Source: Anabas testudineus (Eukaryota > Chordata > Actinopteri > Anabantiformes > Anabantidae). From it: 64,000 bases of DNA. Of the stretch, positions 55,691 to 64,000 are shown in pieces. A program made the translations under genes and the position numbers. Under the pieces are notes generated by a model. The model searched no databases, was not told the DNA's origin, and was given only the letters and a program-made list of their open reading frames with translations. The DNA lies in NCBI RefSeq assembly GCF_900324465.2, contig NW_022872813.1, forward strand, positions 1 through 64,000, written 5' to 3'. Each line of letters starts with the position of its first letter. The first letter of the stretch is position 1.

Positions 55691-56287
55691 AGACAAACAC
55701 GCCACAGCAACATTTAAAAAACATTTGTAGTTTCACTTTCTAAATCTGCGATGGTGACAAACAGTTCTAGAGGATTGACGATCGTTTAACAGGTGCATCA
55801 CACGTACACACGGACAGAATAAGAGCATAATGTCATGTGGTTGAGGAAGAATAAAATGTTTAATTTAGTGTATATATAACGTTTATCTGTAAGTCAGAGG
55901 TGGTTGGATTAATATTTTTCTCTGTAACTGTTTAAATAAGCTAAAACATGATTTCCTAAAACAAAAAAATGACACTTACTGATTTACTAAGTGCGTGTTC
56001 ATCTCTACATACACATGAAACAAGACAATCGTATTTCAGGATTAAAGACACCAGCGTCTGTGTGGAGAAGCTTTGTTTCTTTCGATTCAAGGGAACAAAA
56101 TCAAATCAAAGTGCAACAGAAATGAGTTTCCTCACACCTTCATACCACAGGTGTCAGCAGGATAATGCTCCCTGCAACAGTAGCTGACGTAGTTGCACTG
56201 AAATCCTCCATCCTTTGTTAGAACTGCCCCCCTCAGTGAAAGTGGATCCTGCTGTGATACAAGTCTGCAGCTGCTGCACTAAAGTGT

Positions 56288-57766
56288 ACCCGAACCCGAA
56301 CCCGAACCCGAACCGAACCCGAACTACCCCGATACCCGAACCGAACCCGAACCCGACCCCCCGGAACCCGCCGAACCCGCACCCGAACCCAGACCCGAAC
56401 CCGTAAACCCGAACCCGAACCCGAACCCGGAACCGAAACCCGAACCCGAACCCGAACCCGAACCCGACCCCGAACCCGAACCGAACCCGAACCCCGAACC
56501 CGAACCCGAACCCCGTACCCGACCAACCCGAACCCGAACCGAACCCGAACCCGAACCCGAACCCCGAACCCGAACCCGAACCCGAACTCCCGAACCGAAC
56601 CGAATCCCGAACCCGGAACCCGAACCCGAAACCCGAACCCACCCCCGACCCGAACCGACCCTCCCCGAACCCGAATCCCGAACCCGAACCCGCGTAAACC
56701 CGTCACCCGAACCCGAACCGACCTGAACCCGCAACCCAACCCTGAACCTCCCGAACCCGAACCCGAACCCGTGACCCCGAACCCCGAACCCGAACCCGAA
56801 CCCGCCGAACCCGAACCAACCCGAACCCGAACCCGAACCCCTAACCCCCCACCGAAACCCGAACCCGACCCGACCACCCTACCCTCCGAACCGAACCCGA
56901 ACCCGAACCCGAACCCGAACCCCGAACCCGACCCCGAACCCTAACCCGAACCCGAACCACCCCCTAACCAACCCCGAAACCCTAACCCGACCCAGAATAC
57001 CAACCCGAACCCGAACCCCTAACCCGAACCCGTCGAACCCCGCACCCGAACCCAACCGAACCCGAACCCGAACCTAACCGAACCCGAACCCTAACCCGTA
57101 ACCCGAACCCGAACCCCGACCAACCCGAACCCGAACCCGAACCCGTAACCCCGAACCCGAACCCGAACCCGAACCCGAACCCGACCCTAACCCAACCCCG
57201 AACCCCCGAACCCAACCCTAACCCCGCACCCGAACCCTAACCCCTAACCCGAACCCGAACCCCAACCCCACCCACCCCTAACCCGAACCCAACCCCGACC
57301 CGACCCCCAACCCTAACCCAAACCGAACCCTGAACCCGAACCCAAACCAACTAACCCTAACCCGAACCCGAACCGAACCCGATAACCCTAACCAACCCGA
57401 CCCGTAACCCGAACCAACCCCGAACCAGACCCAACCCAACCCGAACCCGAACCTAACCTTAACCCGAACCCGAACCCCGAACCCTAACCCGAACCCTAAC
57501 CCTAACCCCTAACCCTAACCCCTAACCTACCCGAACCCGAACCCACCACCCCGACCCCCTCAACCCTAACCCGAACCCCAACCCTAACCCCTACCCGAAC
57601 CCTACTCCGAACCCAACCCTAACCCTAACCCTACAACCCAACCCTAACCCAACCCAACCCTAACCCTAACCCCCTAACCCAACCCTAACCCAACCCAACC
57701 CAACCCACCCCTAACCCAACCCAACCCCCTAACCCCAACCCTCACCCTAACCCTAACCCAACCCCT
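56288..57766 (+). repeat. Telomere-like variant array (CCCGAA to CCCTAA)
   Basis: About 1.48 kb of degenerate hexamers, C-rich on the plus strand throughout. From 56288 to about 56900 the unit is mostly CCCGAA; from 56900 to about 57480 CCCGAA and CCCTAA mix; from 57480 to 57766 CCCTAA and CCCAA prevail. CCCTAA is the vertebrate telomere repeat. The array joins copy C directly on the left and the inverted satellite on the right. It is an interstitial telomere-like sequence or an assembly joint across two chromosome ends. Confidence 0.85.
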
Positions 57767-60700
57767 CTTCTAAAAAGAAGAAGAAATGTATATAACATCA
57801 CTAACTAGAGAACACAAACAGCAGGCTTGTTGCCAACAAGCTGCAGCCTCCTCACCACAACGTTGCTCTAATCTGAGGTGTGACGCACGGACGGGATTCA
57901 AAAACGAGGCACATTAAGGTTTTGTGCTTTGTTTTATGTCAAATCTTCCACATAATGAACCTACAGCTGATCAGTAATCACACACTTTGGCAAGTTCTGA
58001 GCTCACCGTGGCCCTCGGTAAGAATGAAAGCTGACACACTTAAGGGCCCACTGTAGTTGTAAGGAGGGGGGAGCAGAGGTGTGAGAGTTACACACGTGCC
58101 ACCCTACCCCTTCCATTGTTTCACGCAACGAGCCCGTTCAGGCCGAGGGGTGGGGGGAATGACATGGAAGCGCAAGTCCAGATTTGCGGGCGGCTGTCTT
58201 CAAACTGATCGAGATGAGCGCTCGCTCGTGACGGTCTTTTTTGACTCGGACTAGCTTGTTCTTTTTCTGCAGCCTGCGCTGCACGCTGGTCCCTGTCACA
58301 GGCCGACATGTCACACCTGTGTGAGAACAGCTCTGCTGGGAAGGTGTGGCAAATGAAAGCTTGACACTATCACGCTCGGCTCGTATCCTACTCTGCCTCC
58401 TGACCAGCGACACGCGTCGTGCGATATTGTTCACGACGGCGTAGAAACACTGGAATCAAATCAGACAACAGGGACATAACGCATCTGTTCACAAAGTCAA
58501 AGAACAGAGTGAGCGCTGATGTCGGAAATACAGGTCAAATCCAAGAGCTGGGGCTGGGGCCAAATCACATTGATCTACTCGCATTTACATCCCAGTATAC
58601 AGTACAGGAAGCCAGCTGGGAGCTCTAAGCTTAATAACAGTGTCAGGCGCGCCAGCCAAAATGTTCACGTGCACCAATTGTGTCTTATGAAGATTTGTAC
58701 CTTTCAAATGAAGATGTGAAATCTGTCAAGTGTAGAAACACGACAATACAAAATGGGAACCTTTGTGCATAAGACACACGTACAGTTTGGGGACACTTGG
58801 ACAACGTTCAAGGGGTAAACCTCGTACTTTGTACTCCTCCACCGAGATATTACAATTCAATCGACCGGACCGCTGCTGCGTGGTGGTGGTGGTTCGGCTG
58901 CCTCCGTCTGGGAATCGCCGCCTCACCTCTGACAGGCCGACTGAAAGAGCAGAGCACATATACATAGGGTCACAAAGAGCCTGGACAAACACCTCACTTA
59001 TCTCTTTCTGTGTGTGTGTGTGTGTGTGTGTATTTATTAACACTGACAACATGTTCACATCAGACCACACAAGGAACCAGATCTTCTGCAATGTCATGGC
59101 CGTAATCAGAGGCACTAAACACACACAGACAGACACAGACACAGACACAGACACAGACACACACAGACACACAGACACAGACATTTATATGAATAGCAGG
59201 AATAAGGAGATGGGAGAGCTTCAAGGGGAAACATTGGTGCCACAAACAATTGATCCATTTTCCTTCTAACAGGAATGTTTCAGCCAAAAACACTGTACAA
59301 GTGTCTGATGCTGCAAATGTTTCCTTCCAAAGTTTGTTGACTGAGCTCTGTGTGCAGCACTTTGATTCAAGTCAAGTCAAAACAGTCCATGTTGGCGGTT
59401 GGAGTGGAATTAGCTTGAATTAAAAAAAGAACTACAGGAAATAAGAACCAGGAAATACAGAAAAACTACACCTGTTAGGTTCAGTCACATTATGGTTCAA
59501 ATGACCGTCGTCGTAGTGACGAAAGCTCACAGAAGGTTCCGTCGGAACTCTCGTCCTAGTGACATCACGCCCAGATCAAAGCCTCAGTGCAGTTGGACTG
59601 TGCACAGTGAAAACAGGAACCTGAAGCCACAGAGCTGAGACAAGAGAGAGGAAAGAAAGAATTGGAGAAACCCGACAAGTGAACCCAGCCAGATCCTCTG
59701 CAGGCGCCTGCGGGAGTAAAGGTACGTGGACTTTAGAGGGAATTGAAAAACATATGAAGGGGAAATTACTGCGCGTCGCTTCAGCGCAATGGGGTTGGTT
59801 GGCAGCATCTGTTCATCTCTGCTGATTAACAAAGAGGACATTTTAATGTTTTTATGCAAACACATGCTCATTCCTATGTTTGTATATGGGAATAGATATC
59901 TTTTTGGAAACAAAGGGTCCAGAAGACTCACATGTCTAACTATTTACTGCCATACATTATCAAGTAGCCTGCATGTAATCGGTACCTGACTGTCAAATCA
60001 CATGAATTCAGTGCAATTCAAAAACCTTTGGACAAATGTATTGTTATGTAACATCCAACTGAGCGTGTGGCTCCAGATCCTGGTGGACTGCTCATACTGG
60101 GCTCTGAGACGAGCGACTTTCTAAGATTGCACTTCAGATTTGAGTGGGTATGTGTGTTCAAAACCTTGGTGTTTGGTCTCATGATGCCGTTTGACAAGAC
60201 AGTTGGGGAACATGTCAGACACACTGCTGTGTCTGATATGTGCTCCCAGTGGGTAATATGACCAAAAAGGCGTCTGTCTATTCCCAATTAAAAACTCTTT
60301 GCTGTCCACTTTTCTCTTTTTGGACATTTTTATATCTATCTCTTCTTGTTTCAGTCTCACCTTCCTTTCATCAACTTTCTCCTCTCTGTCTCTCTCCTCT
60401 CTGTCTCTCTGTGTCTCTCCCTCTCTCCTCTCTGTCTCTCTGTTATCACCGTCTTTGTTAATTCTTGCAAACCTCCAACTTTCTCTCATCTACTATTGAG
60501 TGGCAGTCACCCGACAGGAGCCATTCACAGTTTGGACGGACACGATGCTAAACGCTGACATTTCCACCTGCAACCAGAGCGCTCATCGCCCCAGTGCAGA
60601 CAGAACAGTGACAAGTCGGTGAACTTACAGGTCAATGACGCGAAAGCTTCCTCCGTGATGTCCTTGTGTACCAGCAGCTCCCTCTAGTGGAAGACGGTGC

Positions 60701-60822
60701 AGATTGTTGTTGAGCTCTTCTAAAAAAGAAGAAATGTATAAATCACACTATACATTAGAGAACACAAACAGCAGGCTTGTTGCCAACAAGCTGCAGCCTC
60801 CTCACCACAACTTTGCTCTAGT
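57767..60822 (-). repeat. 3.1-kb satellite, inverted copy
   Basis: Reverse complement of just over one satellite unit. It starts at the TCTTCTAAAAAAGAAG region (unit-1 position about 2863) and ends at CTTTGCTCTA (unit-1 position about 2766). It is clearly more diverged from the left array than those units are from one another, and its purine minisatellite (about 60374-60448) is very short. The CTCF-like motif is at 60676-60690. Confidence 0.92.
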
Positions 60823-60990
60823 TTTTCTGCTCCTGCAAAACCTTCACTTACTGTATTATCGCAAAAAAACAGAAATTATAGGTAGTTTGGACAAACTGTG
60901 ACAAATCAGGTGTGAGACTGACACAAAGATAAAAAGGTAAAAATTCTAATTCAAGAAAAAGTGACCAGATAACTAGATTAAGTTATAATT

Positions 60991-61271
60991 GTGACTCAGT
61001 ATATCAAACATTTGCTTTATTGGTTGTCATTGTTCACTGTGACTAAATTCTTTTTGTTCCATTGGTGGAAGTTTAACATCCACCACAGAGAGGAACTACA
61101 AGAAAACCCATTGTTTTCAGAGACACCAGCCAATGCAGGAAGTGAACTGATGATGTTAATACCAACCAACAACAAAGTTAAGTTGTCAGAAGCTCAGGTG
61201 CAGCAGCAGCAGGTGGACGTGGACGAGACAGTCAGAAAGTGCAGAGGACAAGTGGTCAGTACAATAACCAG
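60991..61271 (+). other. Possible upstream exon of type-ii gene (copy D)
   Basis: Counterpart of 25361-25078. The frame is open from ATG at 60991 to the donor at 61272, with one residue fewer near the start (LLYWLSLFTVTKFFLF). The next exon (61403-61448) follows after an intron of only 131 bp, against 341 bp in copy A, and the frame is again continuous. Confidence 0.45.
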
Positions 61272-62028
61272 GTAGGTCTGCTTCATTCTTACAGGTTAAT
61301 GAATGGAGAAAAGACAAGAGCAGAGTCTGGACACCAAATATCAACTGTGTTCATAGAATCTTTTGTTTCCTGTGTATTTACTGATATTACTTTTCTTCAC
61401 AGTGTTCGGATTGATCTACATCAGCAGTTTGATCGTGTGACAATGAAGGTGAGTTTGACGTGAAGTGTAAAGATGCTTTCTGCAGAGGACAACAGTCGTG
61501 TCTCTGTCAAGTTATTCCCCCCATCAACACATACTCTTCATTTACACCATTAATAAACAGAAGTAGATTGTAGATGGGTTTTCCTTGGAAGGTTGCAGGG
61601 CCGGACGTAGCTCTGTAAAGGTCTGGTCTATTTGGTGATTTTGATGAGCTATCATACTTGGTCTGGTGTGATGTCCTGGTGCCAGTCATGCTGTGCACCA
61701 TGAGATCAGTTCAAACCTCCTCTGTTCCAGACAGTACCAGCCCTTTTCCTCCTGCTGGCTCCACTGTTGACCAGCTGCTCAGAGCTCTACAGACCAGTGG
61801 ACTGCAGCGACATCCGTCAACAAGACAACAGCTCACCCAGTGGAGTGTACACCCTCTATCCTCTTGGAGAAAGGTCAGCTGTCCAGGTAAGCTCCGTCCT
61901 GTCTGGGAGACAGGTTAATGTCTAGAAGAAGAAGACGGTGTAAAGATGAGACCACGAGGACGGATTCTGACAGAATCACACTAACAAGTAGTTTGTAGTA
62001 GTGGATATGGTTTTAGATCATAAATAAT

Positions 62029-62030
62029 AA

Positions 62031-62077
<47 letters not shown>
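62029..62077. repeat. (GT)n microsatellite in intron
   Basis: About 24 GT units before exon 3 of the copy-D pseudogene; the counterparts in copies A, B and F are much shorter. Confidence 0.95.
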
Positions 62078-62078
<1 letters not shown>

Positions 62079-62406
62079 GTGTACTGTGACATGGACTCAT
62101 CAGGAGGAGGATGGACGGTGAGTATTTGAACTGAACATCAGTAAGAACACTTCCTGTTGGACTTTCACAATAAATCATCACCTTGTTGTCTGGAAACAAC
62201 AACCTGTCCCCAGGTGTTCCAGAGGAGGATGGACGGTACAGTGAACTTCTACAGACCCTGGGATTACTACAAGTTTGGGTTCGGTGACCCTGCTGGAGAG
62301 TACTGGCTTGGTGAGACCTGAAACCAGACTGTATAAAACCTGTTAAAACCAGTTTTCACATGGTTTTTCTTGTCAATGTCAGTAAATATTAATCTGCAGG
62401 CTGCAC

Positions 62407-62407
<1 letters not shown>

Positions 62408-62461
<54 letters not shown>
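62408..62461. repeat. (GT)n microsatellite in intron
   Basis: About 26 GT units directly before the exon-5 acceptor of the copy-D pseudogene. The other copies have only GTGTGTGTCC at this place. Confidence 0.95.
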
Positions 62462-62769
62462 CAGGTCTGGACAACATCTACTACCTGACAAACCAGAGAA
62501 AGTACGAGTATGGATACAAACTGCAGGTGTCTGGATTCAGTGATGGAGGAGCAGGTGGGTTATCAGCAGACGTTTATATAGTAGCCAGTAGTTCTACTTG
62601 TAGTAAAGTTGTAGTAGTATCATTGATGTTGTGATTAAACATTTGTGTTTCTATGGGAGACAGCCTGGAGTTTCACAATGGACAGAAGTTCACCACTTTT
62701 GACTAAGACCAAGACCTTCATTCCAGAAACTGTGCCAGATTTTACCTGGGAGGGTTCTGGTACAAAGAC

Positions 62770-63509
62770 TGTTACAGTTCCTCCCTCTGCCCCAGTCTTT
62801 TGGTTTGGTTTGGTTTTGTTCTGTCTCACTCTCCTGCCACACACCCATACATGGACTTCCTCTTCCCCCACTCTCTACACTCTGGACTAATTACTGACTC
62901 ATTTCACCTCGTCATCCCTCTGGTTTATAAGCACTCCTCAGTCAAATTGCTGGTTTGTTGACATTATACACGCTGTTCTCTGCATTTCCTCTGGTTAGTT
63001 CGTTTGCTGGTTTTATGCTCATTGCCCTCTCATGCCGACATTGATTCATCTCTGGTTGGTTCGTTTGACATTCATTCATGCTGCACACTACTCCTTCACT
63101 AAACTGGTCAGTCTGTTCGTTCGTTTGTTTGTCTGTGAGGCACCTGTCTGTTTTTGGTTTGTAGGTTTGATTTGTTTGGTCTACGTTTATGCAGCATTTT
63201 TAGTTGATACTTTGTCCTGTTAGTTTTGTATGTTTGTTCCTGTTTGCCTGCCTTGCGCAGTGATTTTGGTTTGTCACTTTGTGCATTTAGTTTGTTAGTT
63301 TCATGTCCGCATTAGTGCGAGGTTTTTTGTTGGTACTTTGTATGTTGTCAGAGTTATGGTTTGAGTTTTTGCCTGTGTTTCCACAGTGTTTTATTTGGTA
63401 CTTTGTTAGTTCATGTTAGTTCCCTGTGTCCCCTGCCTTTTGCTAATAAATTTACTTTTGTTCGTACCTGTTTGGTCCCTGTCAGTCCTGTCCGTCCCTG
63501 TTCGTAACA
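62770..63509 (+). mobile_element. Solo LTR inside the copy-D exon 6
   Basis: A 740-bp unit beginning TGTTACAGTTCCTCCCTCTG and ending GTTCGTAACA, related to the 654-bp LTRs of 26994-30966 but diverged and longer. A TTGCTAATAAATTT polyadenylation region lies near 63441. No internal part is present. The target duplication is not clean. It is a fossil of the same LTR family, of an older insertion. Confidence 0.88.
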
Positions 63510-63651
63510 CTGTCACTATGCAAACCCCAATGGGGTTTATCGCTGGGGGGCTGATGGTACTCTGCATGCTCTTGGAGTGGAGTGGACTCATTGGAGGGGG
63601 AATAACTACTCTCTGAAGAGCATCAGCATGAAGATCCGTCCTGTGCAGTAA

Positions 63652-64000
63652 ATGTCCAGGACAGACAGCAGCAGATCTGACATGTTCTCTCTCATGTGTT
63701 CTGTAGAAAGACACAGTCTGAGAAGATGATTTTAAAGAGATCATAATCATTTCAATCTTAGCTAAAGTCCAGGTTCGACTGTGTGTGAGCAGCTGTTGTT
63801 TCAACGTCTGACAATAAATGAAAAGCTGATGTGATCTGATGTGTTCAATGAATCACTGACACCTAGTGCTCACAGACAAACTAATCAGAGATTCCTGCTG
63901 GTTTTCATAGCGGGCTTTAACAGTCTCATTAACGTCAGACACCATAATTATAACTAGTAACACTCTCATATTGCTGCTTTCACTTGCTTTAGGGAACTTC
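63652..64000. other. 3' flank of copy-D pseudogene
   Basis: Contains AATAAA near 63813, about 160 bp after the stop codon, a plausible polyadenylation signal of the original gene. Nothing else is recognised. Confidence 0.4.

Larger units (their letters stand above)
54171..56287 (+). repeat. Segmental duplication copy C (truncated)
   Basis: Collinear with 16592-18710 of copy A, including the sequence at 18200-18700 that copy B lost. It ends abruptly after ACTAAAGTGT at 56287, where the telomere-like array begins. Confidence 0.92.
61403..63651 (+). pseudogene. MFAP4-like type-ii pseudogene split by an LTR (copy D)
   Basis: Exons on the plus strand: 61403-61448 (ends ATGAAG), 61731-61886, 62079-62117, 62214-62310, 62465-62554, and exon 6 in two parts, about 62661-62769 and 63510-63651. 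Exons 1-4 are open and closely follow the type-ii genes. Exon 5 lacks 78 bases, removing 26 residues in frame. The acceptor AG before exon 6 is lost, an in-frame TAA replaces the Lys codon of FDKDQD, and a solo LTR interrupts the exon after FWYKDC. The part right of the LTR still reads [13 protein letters not shown] and SISMKIRPVQ. The gene is dead. Confidence 0.9.
60823..64000 (-). repeat. Inverted duplication copy D (type-ii gene region)
   Basis: Reverse complement of the region around 23036-25527 of copy A, starting at the 5' flank of the type-ii gene. It keeps the 160-bp intron stretch that copy B lacks, so it resembles copy A in that respect. Intron and exon changes show it is more diverged than A is from B. 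Confidence 0.85.

Noticed and set aside
56154-56877. Gly/Arg/Val/Phe-rich frames over the telomere-like array
   Set aside because: They are a translation of GGGTTC repeats on the minus strand, with no gene signals.

Overview
The window looks like a subtelomeric or otherwise repeat-rich segment of a ray-finned fish genome. The evidence is eukaryotic: split genes with GT-AG introns, a tandem family of fibrinogen-domain genes closest to fish MFAP4-like proteins, L2-type LINEs, a GIY-YIG Penelope-like element, a ZBED-type hAT transposon, tRNA-derived SINEs, TG...CA long terminal repeats and a degenerate (CCCTAA)n telomere-like array. No bacterial features (operons, Shine-Dalgarno sites, CRISPR) are present.

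Layout. (1) 1-14308: four complete and one truncated head-to-tail copies of a 3.1-3.3 kb satellite unit. (2) 14309-16502: a 5'-truncated hAT transposon with a 507-codon transposase frame, abutting a fragment of an LTR. (3) 16592-32450, 34937-46110 and 54171-56287: three direct copies (A, B, C) of a segmental duplication carrying MFAP4-like genes on the minus strand. Each full copy holds an orphan promoter plus exons 1-2 (type i), a decayed gene (type iii), an intact six-exon gene (type ii) with a possible upstream exon, and a dead L2 LINE. Copy A also received a non-autonomous LTR element (26994-30966); copy B has a SINE in place of about 660 bp. (4) 32451-34936: a spacer with a 630-bp ATCT/ATCC microsatellite. 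(5) 46012-53522: two type-F MFAP4-like genes. The first is a pseudogene lacking exons 1-3; the second (51196-52868) is intact and predicts 240 residues. Between them lies a Penelope-like element with 1.1-kb inverted arms and a 14-bp target duplication. (6) 53523-54170: a solo LTR. (7) 56288-57766: a telomere-variant array grading from CCCGAA to CCCTAA. (8) 57767-60822: one inverted satellite unit. (9) 60823-64000: an inverted copy (D) of the type-ii gene, now a pseudogene split by a solo LTR.

Three MFAP4-like genes appear intact (23036-24696, 40802-42284, 51196-52868). Each predicts a secreted lectin-like protein: signal peptide, short cysteine-containing N-terminus and one fibrinogen C-terminal domain. 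The ancestral tandem module seems to have been F gene - solo LTR - type i - type iii - type ii - L2, repeated and later edited by deletion and transposition.

Most notable observations: the 3.1-kb satellite appears to carry a diverged Penelope terminal segment and a CTCF-like site in every unit; the type-ii genes have an upstream exon that splices in frame to the signal-peptide exon; and the boundaries of duplication, telomeric array and inverted satellite coincide. All similarity statements come from reading by eye; no database search was run.
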